A stretch of DNA of 64,000 nt from Syntrophobacteraceae bacterium (GCA_025454175.1 JALOOX010000011.1:1-64000), one strand, 5' to 3'. Counted from the first letter of the stretch, positions 19,897 through 29,077 are shown. Program-made: numbers and translations. Notes: generated by a model from the sequence alone, not told the origin.

Positions 19897-19993
19897 GCAG
19901 TCCCTCATGCCCCTCCGTGTCACCCGCAACAATGAAAAGACCCCCCGGGAGTGGTTTTCAACCTGAAACTTGGAACCTTGGACTTGAAATTTC
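19897..19993 (-). repeat. Dispersed GTTTCAAG-tract element, copy C
   Basis: On the minus strand: AAATTTCAAG..GTTTCAGGTT, GAAAACCACTCCCGG, GGTCTTTTCATTGTTGCGGGTG, GGGGCATGAGGGACTGC. It is colinear with copies A and B. It fills most of the 215-nt gap between the convergent amidotransferase-like and EAL-HDOD genes. Confidence 0.7.
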
Positions 19994-20031
19994 TTATGGC
20001 AGTCCGCAACCGGCAATCTCTCGATCCCACG

Positions 20032-21261
20032 CTATTTGCCTCGAATGCCGGTGAGTATGCGCTCGGCACGATCGAGGGATTCGAGGTAGGCCGCGACCAC
20101 GTCCCGCGAGGAAAGCCCGAGATCCGTGATGGTCGTGGAAAGCTCCTGCAACTGGGCTTTTTCATAGTGAAGCACAAGGTCCAGCACGTTCCTGTGCCGG
20201 TTGGCTTTCGAACCGCCGAGGGCGTCCCTGATGTCCGGGCTCACCGGTATTTCGGCGAGGATCTCGCTCAGGGGCCGTCCCACGAGCACATCCAGAAGCG
20301 AAAGCAGGCCCGTCATGTAGAGCTCGCTCTCCTTCCCCTTCAACCCGGCTCCCGCGGCCATGGCTTCGCAGAACTGCGCCCGCGCGAGCGAAACGATCAT
20401 GAGCTCCTGGGGCTTGTCCTGCCCCAGGCCCGTGAGAGTGACCAGGGAGGCCCACTTGCGGACTTCATCCTCTCCGAGGAGCAGAATGGCCTGGGCCACG
20501 GATGAGACGGCCCTGCGCAATCCGAAATAAGCGGAGTTGATGTAGTTCAGCAGCTTGTAGCTGAGGGACAGATCCTGCTGAATCGTCCCGGCCAGCTCCT
20601 TGTAGTCCAAATCCCTCCGGCTCACCTGCTCGAGCATCCTCAGATGGTTCAGCTTGTAGCCGGGGATATCCTTGCCGGAGATCATCTCGGGCTTGCTGAA
20701 GAAGAATCCCTGGAAATACATGTAGCCGCAGTCCAGGGCGAGCTCGAAGTCCCGCCGCGTCTCTACCTTCTCCGCGAGCAGCAGCGGCCCGCGCCCCCCC
20801 AGCGCGCGGGCAATGGACGACTTCTCCGCGTCGCTGTTGCCCATGAAATCCACCTTGATGATGTCGGCAAGCTGGATGAGCGGCCTCAGGCCGCGCTGCC
20901 TGACCACGAAGTCGTCCAGGGCGAGGGTGTAGCCAGCGTCGCGAAGCCTCCTGCAGACCTCGATGAGGCGGGGGTCGGGCTCCACATCTTCCAGGATCTC
21001 GATGACCGTCAATTCCCTGGGAAGGTTGAGCCCCACCTCCTCAAGGAACAGGTTTCGGGTGAAATTGATGAAGGCTCGCTTTCCTCCGGTGAGACGATGC
21101 AGCCCCATCTTGAGAAAAGTGTTGCCGATGACATTCCTGGAGGCATCATCCCCGTCGATGCATGAAAAACAGTTTTCGCCGCCGTCTCGAAAAAGGATTT
21201 CATAGCCGTAAACCTTCAGGGTTCTGTCGAATATGGGCTGCCTGGCGATGAATAGTTCCAT
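20032..21261 (-). CDS. EAL-HDOD (YuxH-type) signalling protein
   Basis: About 409 aa. The N-terminal EAL-like domain opens IARQPIFDRTLKVYGYEILF (EIL for EAL) and keeps INFTRNLF, IEILEDV, LALDDFVV (DDFV for DDFG), IIKVDFM and LAEKVET. The C-terminal HDOD domain (LAGTIQQDLSLSYKLLNYINSAYFG) lacks the HD catalytic pair, as HDODs do. It may bind or hydrolyse c-di-GMP; the altered motifs make reduced catalysis plausible (inference). The ORF-track start is 74 codons too long; ATG 21261 (MELFIARQPI) follows AGAGGAAGAG. Monocistronic, with 324 nt upstream containing no other gene. Confidence 0.88.
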   Translation of the reverse strand: MELFIARQPIFDRTLKVYGYEILFRDGGENCFSCIDGDDASRNVIGNTFLKMGLHRLTGGKRAFINFTRNLFLEEVGLNLPRELTVIEILEDVEPDPRLIEVCRRLRDAGYTLALDDFVVRQRGLRPLIQLADIIKVDFMGNSDAEKSSIARALGGRGPLLLAEKVETRRDFELALDCGYMYFQGFFFSKPEMISGKDIPGYKLNHLRMLEQVSRRDLDYKELAGTIQQDLSLSYKLLNYINSAYFGLRRAVSSVAQAILLLGEDEVRKWASLVTLTGLGQDKPQELMIVSLARAQFCEAMAAGAGLKGKESELYMTGLLSLLDVLVGRPLSEILAEIPVSPDIRDALGGSKANRHRNVLDLVLHYEKAQLQELSTTITDLGLSSRDVVAAYLESLDRAERILTGIRGK

Positions 21262-21585
21262 CTCTTCCTCTGGAGCTCCCGGTGTCGCTGTCGCGATGCG
21301 CATGAATAAGGCCGGATGTGCGATCCATCGGCATGACCTCGGGCTGCATGCTCGTGCCCGTTGATTCCGGCCGAGAGGCCTGTTTCGCGATGCCGCGTTG
21401 AAACCGGAGTCGTGCAGCCGCCCGGGTCTCCGAGCCGGCCTCAGTAGCCCGCGAGCTGGAGCAAGGAATATGCCACGCATTTCCTTGAGCTGAATGGAGT
21501 GGTGGGAGCCGGTTCGAGGAGGATGCCGGTGTCTCTCCGCATCCGTAATGTCTGGGAGGGTCTTCCCGGAAACGCTTCGTCCGTC
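21262..21585. other. Intergenic, no feature recognised
   Basis: The gap between the EAL-HDOD start and the YchF-like stop. Open frames exist on the minus strand but have biased, Arg/Pro-rich translations without family features. No clear promoter, terminator or repeat seen. Confidence 0.4.
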
Positions 21586-22629
21586 TCACACGTTGAAGCG
21601 AAAGTTGATGACATCCCCGTCCTGGACCGGATAGGTTTTGCCCTCCAGCCGGACGAGCCCCAGTTTGCGCGCGGCGTTGTGGTCGCCGGCCCGGCGGAGG
21701 TCCTCGAAGGCAACCACTTCGGCCCGAATGAAGCCTCGCTGGATATCCGAGTGCACCGCGCCCGCGGCCTCCTGGGCCGGAAGGTTCCGCGGAATGGTCC
21801 AGGCCTTGACTTCGTCGTCTCCCACCGTCAAAAACGTTGCGAGCTTCAGGAGCGCGAATGAGCTCTGAATGACCCGGGTCAGGGCCGACTCCCTGATCCC
21901 GAAGTCCTCCCGGAATGCTTGAGCCTCGGATTCCGAAAGCTGAGCCATTTCCATCTCGAGCTGGCCGCGCAGCACCAGGATTTCCCCTTCCTCCACGCCG
22001 ATCTCGGGAAGTTGATCATCCTCGTCCGCGTTGTTGGAGACCACCAGGAGGGGCTTGGCCGAGAGCAGGGTGAAGCCCCTGAGCTCCGGAGCCCCGGCCA
22101 GCCCGGGTTCGCATCGGAGGGGCTTTTCCTGGTTCAGCAAATCGAGGCAGGCCTGAAGCATCTGCTTCTCCGACTCGGGGACCTTCCTGCCCCTTTTCTG
22201 CTCCATGGAAAGCTTCTCGATGCGTTTCTCCACCGTGGCGAGATCGGCGATGATGAGCTCATCGGCCAGATCCCGGTAATCCCTGGCTGGAGCCGGCTTC
22301 CCGAGGACCGGGTCCTGGAAGTTCCTCACCACCATGAGAAAGGCATCCATGGGGCGCATGTGATTCAGGAGGAGCGACATGTACTCCTGCTTGCTCTCGG
22401 CCATGCCCGGCATGCCCTGGAGATCCATGTAGGTCACCTGAGCATGGGTCGTCTTCTGGGGCTGATACAATTGACTCAGCCAATCGACTCGATGGTCCGG
22501 AACAGGCACCACCCCGAGGACGGGCACGACCTGGCCTCCCGGCGGGGCCGATTCACCGGTACGCCGGGTGAGGGCATTGAAGATGGTGGTCTTTCCGGAA
22601 CGCCCCAGGCCGACAATGCCCAGTTTCAT
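21586..22629 (-). CDS. ychF: YchF/Obg-like GTPase-fold protein with TGS/DUF933 domain (divergent)
   Basis: 347 aa. Walker A GLGRSGKTT (residues 7-15), DLQG as the DxxG motif, a coiled-coil insert (VEKRIEKLSMEQKRGRKVPE) and a C-terminal TGS-like DUF933 domain ending KTYPVQDGDVINFRFNV. All fit the YchF/OLA1 group of ribosome-associated P-loop NTPases. The usual NMxE base-recognition motif reads SNNADED, so nucleotide specificity is unclear. Distinct from canonical YchF openings (usually LPNVGKST), so probably a paralogous subgroup. Start is ATG at 22629. Confidence 0.82.
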   Translation of the reverse strand: MKLGIVGLGRSGKTTIFNALTRRTGESAPPGGQVVPVLGVVPVPDHRVDWLSQLYQPQKTTHAQVTYMDLQGMPGMAESKQEYMSLLLNHMRPMDAFLMVVRNFQDPVLGKPAPARDYRDLADELIIADLATVEKRIEKLSMEQKRGRKVPESEKQMLQACLDLLNQEKPLRCEPGLAGAPELRGFTLLSAKPLLVVSNNADEDDQLPEIGVEEGEILVLRGQLEMEMAQLSESEAQAFREDFGIRESALTRVIQSSFALLKLATFLTVGDDEVKAWTIPRNLPAQEAAGAVHSDIQRGFIRAEVVAFEDLRRAGDHNAARKLGLVRLEGKTYPVQDGDVINFRFNV

Positions 22630-22804
22630 ATCGAATTTTCCTCAATGAAGCCATACGAGGGAAAGATCTCTCAGACCCGACACGTCCGTCAATCCAGGCC
22701 TGGCTTTCCTGTGGCATGGAAATCGCTTCACTCCCGCTCGAAACCGGGAGTCATTCTCCCGGAAACACGGAAAAGCTGCCATCAACCATGGAACAATAGG
22801 ACAA

Positions 22805-24424
22805 GTGGCTTCGGAACGTCAACCGCCGGCTTGCATGGGAGCATCATGGGACGAAGTCCTCCAGGGCTCGGAATCCCGAAGCCCCCGGGGATCGAGCCGC
22901 TTCACTCCGCTTGTGGACGAGGCCGGCCGCATGCTGGTCATTTTCGCAAACCTCCTGGAGAGCAGCTCCTCCAGGCCCATGGCAGGGCCTGTCTTGCAGC
23001 ACCATCTGGACCAGTGCCTTCGGAACGGAATCGTTACGGAGGAGGAGCTGTGGCGGTGGCTCAGAGAACAAGCGGCGCCGCGGCGCCTCCGCCGGTCTTT
23101 CTTCGACGCCGCGCGTCGCAAGGCTGCCGGATTTGCCGTGGGCGGGCTCTGGGCTGCCTCCGTCGCAGCTGATGATAAGGCTGTTTCGTGCCCTCGCATC
23201 GTTTTCGGACGGGGGCGGAAAACCATGGAAAATCAGGCGGTCGCCTGGTTCAACTCGGGGAAGTCCCGGATCGTTCAACCCGATGCATTGTGGCTTAGAG
23301 CGCTCAGACTGACTCTGGAGGAGATGAGGACGCTGTCGGGCACATTCGTGGCCAGCACGGGGACTCTCACCTACGATCTCGTCTCGGCTTTCGCCATGGC
23401 AGCGTCGTCGCCGCTGCTGCAAATCATGCCCGATGGTTTGAGATCCGAGCTCCCTTCGGATGAGCACGCCCAATGGAAGACGCAGCACCCCTTCATCACG
23501 GCCCTGAGCTGCCATTTCGGCCGAAACCGGTGTCCCAAGGCCGTGCGGTGGACCTGCCGGGACCGGTTGGCGGCTCACCTGGCCGATGTTCACATCGTGC
23601 TGGAACTGCGACCTTCCAGCCGGCTGGCTCAGATCCTCGCCGATCAGCATCGCCGAGACCCCCGGGCCATCTGGGTTCTGGAGGGGACCCATGAAGACGG
23701 CTCTCCCCACCCGGGCAACCAGGAGCTCGTGGAACAGCTTCCGGTGCAGCCGCGTTTTTTCCATGTGGGCGGGGGCCCGTCCGAAGAGCCGCGCCGGAAG
23801 CCCGCAGCCGGCATTTCGGCTCTCATCGTGGGGGAAGGTTGGGCCCCTTGCTGGGAGGAATACCTCTATCACTACACCCGAGCCTGCAACGGTCCGTGGC
23901 CGGGCCAGGACCTCCACCATTACTGCATCAGCATCCTGAAGGGAGATCCTCTTTCATCGCACTCGGCGCTGGCCACCCTGGCCCGAATCCTCAACGAGCG
24001 GCGGATCAGGGCCAGTCATCTGCTCGTGCGGGGACAACAGTCCGTTGTGTCGCTCACGTCCAGGCCCCCCCGCGAGCTGCACCTCTTCAGGCGCTATAAC
24101 CGTTCACAGGCTCGATGGACCCTCGATCCCTACGGAATTGCCCTCAGGAAGACCATCGTCAAAAGAATGGGCGCCAGACCCACCATCTATGGCGGTGAAT
24201 TCGTCTACCGGAGGCTTGGACCCGAGGATCGCTACCGGTTCCAGAGCCGCGGCGGGCGGACCTCATGGATGGGCGAGCGGGAGTGGCGCCTGAATGGGGA
24301 TCTCCTGCTTCAGGATCTTGCCCCGGGGGACTATTTCGTCTTCGTGCCCACCCGCGACGAGGCCGGACAGCTCGCCGACCTCGCCGAGCTTCCCGTTCCC
24401 TGCGTCACCCTGGACAGGGCTTGA
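22805..24424 (+). CDS. Orphan 539-aa protein with Abi/ART-like C-terminal signature (uncertain)
   Basis: No characterised family recognised with confidence. No signal peptide or membrane segments. The N-terminal half is Arg/Ala-rich. The C-terminal 230 residues contain YLYHYTRACNGPWPGQ, RRIRASHLLVRG, SLTSRPPRELHLFRRYNR, LDPYGIALRKT and WMGEREWRLNGDL. The succession of 'FT-x-RPP', 'W-x-PYGI' and 'EREWR' resembles a widespread uncharacterised domain related to DUF2971/AbiGi-like proteins, which occur in phage-defence contexts (from memory, low certainty). Start is GTG after AGGAC; an ATG at 22835 is an alternative. Isolated between divergent and convergent neighbours. Confidence 0.65.
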   Translation: MASERQPPACMGASWDEVLQGSESRSPRGSSRFTPLVDEAGRMLVIFANLLESSSSRPMAGPVLQHHLDQCLRNGIVTEEELWRWLREQAAPRRLRRSFFDAARRKAAGFAVGGLWAASVAADDKAVSCPRIVFGRGRKTMENQAVAWFNSGKSRIVQPDALWLRALRLTLEEMRTLSGTFVASTGTLTYDLVSAFAMAASSPLLQIMPDGLRSELPSDEHAQWKTQHPFITALSCHFGRNRCPKAVRWTCRDRLAAHLADVHIVLELRPSSRLAQILADQHRRDPRAIWVLEGTHEDGSPHPGNQELVEQLPVQPRFFHVGGGPSEEPRRKPAAGISALIVGEGWAPCWEEYLYHYTRACNGPWPGQDLHHYCISILKGDPLSSHSALATLARILNERRIRASHLLVRGQQSVVSLTSRPPRELHLFRRYNRSQARWTLDPYGIALRKTIVKRMGARPTIYGGEFVYRRLGPEDRYRFQSRGGRTSWMGEREWRLNGDLLLQDLAPGDYFVFVPTRDEAGQLADLAELPVPCVTLDRA

Positions 24425-24492
24425 AACCGGACCGTGGGCTGGAACCGTCTGAGTACATTTCCACACCGTTGAGTGTCCAATACTTGGGTCGT

Positions 24493-24556
24493 CCGGCGGT
24501 TTTCAAGCCGGAATCCACAAAAGAAACCTGGATGCCGGCCAGAAGACCGCCGGCAT
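24493..24556. repeat. REP-like palindrome pair
   Basis: Two adjacent inverted repeats: CCGGC..GCCGG within GTCCGGCGGTTTTCAAGCCG, then ATGCCGGC-CAGAAGACC-GCCGGCAT. This is the common 'GGATGCCGGC...GCCGGCATGACG' type seen dispersed in many proteobacterial genomes. Lies between convergent genes, so it may also serve as a transcript 3' end. Confidence 0.5.
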
Positions 24557-24640
24557 GACGAGGTGAAAACGGACATACTCTTCCGTGAAACCGTACTGAC
24601 AAGCTGCCGTGCTTGTCGAAGTGCCGCAGACTCCTCGGCC

Positions 24641-25093
24641 TCAGCGAGGGTCGAACCGCAGGAGCTGGAAACCCGTTTCGGGGTCCTTCCGGCGAACCCC
24701 GTGGGTCCCGAGAATCTCCATCACCACCGCCTCGCCCACCAGCCAGACCTTCACCCCCGCCCGAGTGCACCCCACCGTGGCTTTCCCCTCTCTCCCCGCG
24801 GCTGCATGCATGTGAAGCACCGGCCGGCCCGATTCGTCGGGAAAGAGAGTCCCCATGGCCGCAATCTCCTGGCTCCCGGCCAGGATGTGAATCATGGGGA
24901 CGATGCCCAGGCCCCGATCCGGCTCGGGACCCACCACCAGGCGACTTCCGTCCCCCGCGCCTCCGAGGAGAGCCACCAGGGCGCATTCCACACCATGCTC
25001 GGCCGCAAAGCTCTCGATGGATTCCGGCAAGCGGTCCCCATCTTCCAGTCGAAGGGTAAACACCCGTCCCATCCTGCCTTCGGCGACCTGCAT
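24641..25093 (-). CDS. PPC-domain (DUF296) DNA-binding-like protein
   Basis: About 150 aa, a single PPC/DUF296 domain: VFTLRLEDGDRLPESIESFA start, VALLGGAGDGSRLVVG, and the conserved HMHAAAGREGKATVGC with the family's His pair. Members are homologous to plant AT-hook PPC domains; bacterial forms are trimeric with a possible metal site and no settled function. The ORF-track start is extended into slyD; ATG 25093 follows GGGGGGATCGCTG, and ATG 25108 is an alternative. Lies just downstream of the FKBP gene on the same strand, likely one operon. Confidence 0.85.
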   Translation of the reverse strand: MQVAEGRMGRVFTLRLEDGDRLPESIESFAAEHGVECALVALLGGAGDGSRLVVGPEPDRGLGIVPMIHILAGSQEIAAMGTLFPDESGRPVLHMHAAAGREGKATVGCTRAGVKVWLVGEAVVMEILGTHGVRRKDPETGFQLLRFDPR

Positions 25094-25133
25094 CAGCGAT
25101 CCCCCCATCTCAAAGGTTTCATCAGCAGACGGC

Positions 25134-25565
25134 TCACTGGATCTCCACCAGGTGAATGTCAAAAACCAGGTCATGGCCCGCCAGGGGGTGGTTGGCATCC
25201 AGGGTCACACTCGAGTCCGAGGCTTCCGTGATCATGAAAAGCTGGGTGACTCCGTCCGGACGCCGCACCTCCAGCTGCAGCCCCACCTCCGGGTTCATGT
25301 CCGGCGGAAATCGATCTCGATCCACCTCGAGCACCAGGTCCTCCCGGTACATGCCATAAGCCTCCGCGGCCTCGATCCTTGTGCTCCGGGACTCTCCGGG
25401 GCTCATTCCGACGACGGTCCGTTCAAAGGCGGCGATGAGCTGGCCGCCGCCAATGGTGAACTCCAGAGGCTCCCGCTCCGTCGAGGTATCGAATACCGTC
25501 CCATCATCCAATTTGCCCGTGTAGTGAACTCTAACCGTGTCACCCTGCTTTGCGGGTGCCGCCAT
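25134..25565 (-). CDS. SlyD-like FKBP-type peptidyl-prolyl isomerase
   Basis: About 143 aa. FKBP opening VRVHYTGKLDDGTVFDTS, then the SlyD-type IF (insert-in-flap) chaperone domain in the middle and the second FKBP half with LDANHPLAGHDLVFDIHLVEI, the standard SlyD C-terminal signature. The His-rich metal tail of E. coli SlyD is absent. Acts as prolyl isomerase and holdase in the cytoplasm. ATG 25565 follows CGGAGGATGGC; the ORF track's longer start has no support. Confidence 0.93.
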   Translation of the reverse strand: MAAPAKQGDTVRVHYTGKLDDGTVFDTSTEREPLEFTIGGGQLIAAFERTVVGMSPGESRSTRIEAAEAYGMYREDLVLEVDRDRFPPDMNPEVGLQLEVRRPDGVTQLFMITEASDSSVTLDANHPLAGHDLVFDIHLVEIQ

Positions 25566-25921
25566 GCCATCCTCCGATCTGTTCTCCCGAAATACGCCAA
25601 TTCCCTGAAAAGACTCCGGATGCACTCTCCCGCAGCCGTGTGGATCCAATGGCCGATGAGGATCAACGGCCGGCCTCGGAACACACTCATAACACCGGGA
25701 GCGGCGAACCTCCAAGGACAGTTTCGCCGACAGGACGTCGGAGAAGCAGAGAAGAGCATTAATGGGCCGGTTCAACTGGGAGCGGAGCCATCTCGGGCTC
25801 TTTGGGGAGGGGGGAGTGCAGTCGTCAAAAGAGTGTCACCCGCGGACTCATGACGTCAGTCGCGGGATAGGGATGCGAGATGGCGAGCTGGGAATCAACA
25901 CGCCGCAAAAGCACTTGAATC
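25566..25921. other. Intergenic, no feature recognised
   Basis: Lies between slyD and the thioesterase gene, both on the minus strand. It contains no ORF with family features and no repeat shared with other gaps. Presumably holds the promoter for slyD, but no good -35/-10 pair was found. Confidence 0.4.
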
Positions 25922-26374
25922 TCAGGAAGCCTCGGCGCCGAGGGCCACGAAATGCCCTTCGAGGAGACCGGCTTTCCGGCCTTCGGAGAAAAGCATGACG
26001 TTCACGGGGATGCGGGCCCGATGCTTTCGCTTCAGGATCCTGACAAATTTTTGCCACTCCGCCGAGTCCCCGACAGACGAGAGGGCCGTGAAGTCACCCG
26101 AAATGGGGCGCTCATAATTCATGGTGTTTCTCTGGATGACGACGCTGCCGCGGATTCCCTCCTGCCTCAGGCGAACATGGACAAGAGCCCATCCCGCGAG
26201 AATGGCCACGGCGGACATGCTCCCGCCGAAGACCGTGTCCCGGTGATTGATGTTGGGACGAAGAGGCGCCGTCAGCTTCACCTCGTCCCAGCCGGCGTTG
26301 AGCACTTGAACCCCCATCGTCTTGGACAGGGGAATCTGCTCGTACAGATATTCCTCAAGTTCGCGGCAGTCCAC
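25922..26374 (-). CDS. YiiD C-terminal-type thioesterase-fold protein
   Basis: 150 aa with a hot-dog thioesterase pattern as in the YiiD_C family: N-terminal helix YLYEQIPLSKTMGVQV, NHRDTVFGGSMSAVAILAGWA (the helix with the active-site Gly-Gly-Ser region), and NTMNYERPISGDFTA. The acyl substrate is unknown. Cytoplasmic, single gene on the minus strand. Confidence 0.82.
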   Translation of the reverse strand: MDCRELEEYLYEQIPLSKTMGVQVLNAGWDEVKLTAPLRPNINHRDTVFGGSMSAVAILAGWALVHVRLRQEGIRGSVVIQRNTMNYERPISGDFTALSSVGDSAEWQKFVRILKRKHRARIPVNVMLFSEGRKAGLLEGHFVALGAEAS

Positions 26375-26432
26375 AAACCCTCCTTTCGTGTCAGGGATCA
26401 GCCGGAGTTGCCGCCGGATTGCCTCAGAGCCA

Positions 26433-26546
26433 TCAGTTATTCTTCTTGAGGATCGAAATCTTCATTTCTCTGAACAAACAGATGGACACCGCGGCAAATA
26501 CCAGGGCAAAAAGGCCGTTCCGGAATATCCAGGAAACACCTCTCAC
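26433..26546 (-). CDS. Possible small single-pass membrane protein (37 aa)
   Basis: Below the ORF-track cutoff. A GTG-started frame gives a hydrophobic helix IFRNGLFALVFAAVSICLF followed by a basic tail REMKISILKKNN, a clear TM-plus-positive-inside pattern. The frame can extend upstream to another GTG at about 26.58 kb. No strong ribosome-binding site seen, no homologue recognised. Included as a candidate only. Confidence 0.3.
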   Translation of the reverse strand: MRGVSWIFRNGLFALVFAAVSICLFREMKISILKKNN

Positions 26547-26884
26547 CTGCTCAATCGATCCGGCTCCCGCCGGTTTCGTCACTGGTTTAAGCAATATCAG
26601 GACCAACTATCGTCCAGACCGGTTTTTCCATGTGCGCCGAAATGGTCCAGGGCCCTTTTGAAGCAATCTTGTATACGGTGTTGTATGCGGTTGTCAAATC
26701 GAGGGACGCCGTATACCATCGGAGCCATGATCAGGACTCTGTCCCTGCAGTCGCCGCCTCCGCCTCCGAGGCTCCAGGCATGGGCAGGAGATGATCTCGC
26801 ACAGGCTCACCACGGGCAACATGGCGCCCGGCGGCAAGGAGCGAGGGTGATTTGGGAGACGGGTTCAGAGACGGGTTCAGCTCC
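26547..26884. other. Intergenic with 12-bp tandem duplication
   Basis: No gene recognised. GAGACGGGTTCA is repeated exactly in tandem at 26856-26879, directly before the ATG at 26885. TTGTCA...TATACC near 26.69-26.72 kb is a weak promoter-like pair. Confidence 0.4.
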
Positions 26885-27577
26885 ATGACAGACCACTACG
26901 GTGATTTCGGGCTTCTTCGGGCCGCCCAGCGCGAGGGAGCCGATTACCGAATCCACTTGCGCCGCGGGGTTTCAGGGGTGGCCGTGATGGCCATCCACGG
27001 AGGAGACATCGAGCCGGGTACCTCCGAGGTGGCTGCCGCCATGGCCGCAAACGGCCACAGCCTGTATCTCTTCGAAGGCATCAAAAACCGGGGGAACAGT
27101 GAGCTCCATCTGGCCAGCACCCGGTTTGACGAGCCCAGGGGGCTCCGCCTTGCCCGGGAATCGGAGACGGTCATCGCCGTCCACGGCTGCGGCGAAAAGG
27201 ATGCCCTGGTTCTTGTGGGAGGTCTGGCGGACCACCTGGTCCGGCGCATGGGTGAAGCCCTTGCAGATGCCGGCTTCCCCGTGGACAGTCGGGACGGGCT
27301 CAAAGGTATTCACCCAATGAACGTCTGCAATCTCGGAAAGAGGGGAGGAGGGGTCCAGCTGGAGCTCTCGTCGGGTCTGAGGAAGGCCATGTTCCTCGAT
27401 CTCACCCGGTCCGGGCGAAGCTTGACCATGAACATTTTTCATCGTTTTGTGGCGGTGCTCACTTCCACGCTCCATGAGATCGAGCGCTTCCCCACGACGA
27501 CGCCTTTTCAAACAGAGCGCCATGCTGAAAAACACTTTCTGCCATCTGCAGGGAATCGGGGTCCGGACAGAGCGTAA
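26885..27577 (+). CDS. Poly-gamma-glutamate hydrolase family protein
   Basis: About 230 aa. VMAIHGGDIEPGTSEVA (His38, Glu43 region) and later VIAVHGCGEK and NVCNLGKRGGGVQLELS are the metal-site motifs of the phage/Bacillus poly-gamma-glutamate hydrolase family, zinc-dependent and carboxypeptidase-like in fold. No signal peptide is visible, so it may act in the cytoplasm or on a different gamma-linked substrate (inference). ATG 26885 chosen; a TTG at 26852 would add 11 residues encoded by the tandem duplication. Its 3' end overlaps the next gene by 56 nt in another frame. Confidence 0.82.
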   Translation: MTDHYGDFGLLRAAQREGADYRIHLRRGVSGVAVMAIHGGDIEPGTSEVAAAMAANGHSLYLFEGIKNRGNSELHLASTRFDEPRGLRLARESETVIAVHGCGEKDALVLVGGLADHLVRRMGEALADAGFPVDSRDGLKGIHPMNVCNLGKRGGGVQLELSSGLRKAMFLDLTRSGRSLTMNIFHRFVAVLTSTLHEIERFPTTTPFQTERHAEKHFLPSAGNRGPDRA

Positions 27578-28463
27578 ACTCTGGAATGCAGGCATCACGA
27601 CCTGGGAGCAGCTGGCGGCTTCCTACCCCTCGGACGTTCCCATGCCGCCGGGGCGATTGAGGCTGGCCCAGCTGGGCCTCGACGAATCCTTCGCTCAGTT
27701 CGAGAGACGCAATCCGCTCCATTTCCACCGGAGCCTCCCGTACGATCAACAGTGGCGGCTCTTCGGGGATTTCCGGGACCGGACCGTTTATCTGGATATC
27801 GAGACCACCGGCATGGGGAGCTCATGGGACCACATCACGACCATCGCCCTTTACGATGGGCGCGGGATCACCTGCTACGTCCACGACGACAACATCCTCC
27901 AGTTTCGGGAAGACATCGAGCAGTACGGTCTCGTCATCACGTACAATGGAAAGAGCTTCGATGTGCCGTTCATCCGCCGAAATCTGCACGTCCCCATGGA
28001 GCATGCCCACATCGACCTGCGCTACGTTCTCAAAAGCCTGGGGTACCGGGGCGGACTCAAGGGCTGTGAGAAGCAGCTTGGGATCCACCGGGATGAGCTC
28101 GATGGCGTGGACGGTCTCTTTGCCGTCTTCCTGTGGCGGGATTTTCAGCGGTCCCGGGACCGGCGAGCCCTCGAAACCTTGCTTTCCTACAACGTGCTGG
28201 ATGCCGTCAACCTCGAGATCCTGATGGTCGCGGCCTACAATGCCAAGCTCCATGACACCCCCTTTCATCAAGCACACCTCCTCGGCATACCGCCGAGACC
28301 GGACCTGCCTTACCTGCCCGATGGGGAGACAATGGAAAGAATCAGGCGCGAGATGGGTACATCAATCCAGCCCCCCTGGATCTCGAGGCCGGCCGATACC
28401 GATCCCGCAGTCGTCCCGTCCGGGGAATCTGGACGATTTGACCGCCGCGGACCGCCGGTGTGA
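27522..28463 (+). CDS. RNase H-like exonuclease-domain protein (YprB type)
   Basis: About 313 aa. An N-terminal helix-hairpin-helix-like segment (HLQGIGVRTERKLWNAGIT) precedes an RNase_H_2 3'-5' exonuclease domain with ExoI YLDIETTG (about residue 90), ExoII YNGKSFDVPFIRR and ExoIII YNVLDAVNL. Proteins of this type are predicted DNA or RNA exonucleases. Start ATG lies inside the previous gene, suggesting translational coupling. The last 40 residues are Pro/Arg-rich and probably disordered. Confidence 0.85.
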   Translation: MLKNTFCHLQGIGVRTERKLWNAGITTWEQLAASYPSDVPMPPGRLRLAQLGLDESFAQFERRNPLHFHRSLPYDQQWRLFGDFRDRTVYLDIETTGMGSSWDHITTIALYDGRGITCYVHDDNILQFREDIEQYGLVITYNGKSFDVPFIRRNLHVPMEHAHIDLRYVLKSLGYRGGLKGCEKQLGIHRDELDGVDGLFAVFLWRDFQRSRDRRALETLLSYNVLDAVNLEILMVAAYNAKLHDTPFHQAHLLGIPPRPDLPYLPDGETMERIRREMGTSIQPPWISRPADTDPAVVPSGESGRFDRRGPPV

Positions 28464-29077
28464 AGGCTGGTCGTGCTCGCCCCTTGCCGTCTCCCGAGCG
28501 ATGGGTTCTATTGAGCCGGCCATGTGCCGAATATCGGAATGCACATTGTGCACAACGAAAGTCGGGCCCCGTGCCTGCCGCTTCCGGTTAAAACAGGGCC
28601 GGAAGCCCGAGGCTATGTCAGCATTATTTGTTTGACAAAGGGGGTGGGCCTCATCTAGCCTACCTCCCACTTCGCCAAAGCAGGGCTTACCAAGCCATCC
28701 CCTGGATCGACGGGCCTCGGTTCGGCCGGTTCCACCGCCAGCGCCGTGGAACCCCCGCCCGCCTCGATCCTACCGGATGAGCATCCATACCCCGGTCCAG
28801 ACGCGCCTACCCGACGCTGCGTCGCCTTTCAACGACAGGATGTGAACCCCTCCGGCTGGTCACTTGCGAGGACACAACCCGCTCATCCGCCATTACACAA
28901 GCAGCGCGGGCAAGTTCGTTCCAGTGGATTCATCCAGGTTGATTCGGCGGTGACTTGCCCAATGGTACCGCTGAAGGTTGCTCCAGGTTGACATGAAGCA
29001 CGCCGGCAGGTCCCTCAAGGGGAGAGCGCTGCTTTTTCCATTCAGCATCACGGGTCATAGCTAAGGAGATCCAGCCC
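28464..29077. other. 614-nt intergenic leader before the PFOR-like gene
   Basis: Holds a GCTTCCGG-11-CCGGAAGC hairpin (28580-28606) without a T-run, and TTGACA at 28632-28637 followed at 18 nt by TAGCCT, a possible promoter. The promoter would leave a 5' leader of about 410 nt. No ORF in it has family features. Confidence 0.4.

Noticed and set aside
28580-28606. Hairpin after the exonuclease gene as terminator
   Set aside because: Good 8-bp stem but no T-tract in either direction.
28362-28670. 102-aa minus-strand ORF after the exonuclease gene
   Set aside because: No start signal, no homology-like features, mostly antisense to the preceding gene's tail.
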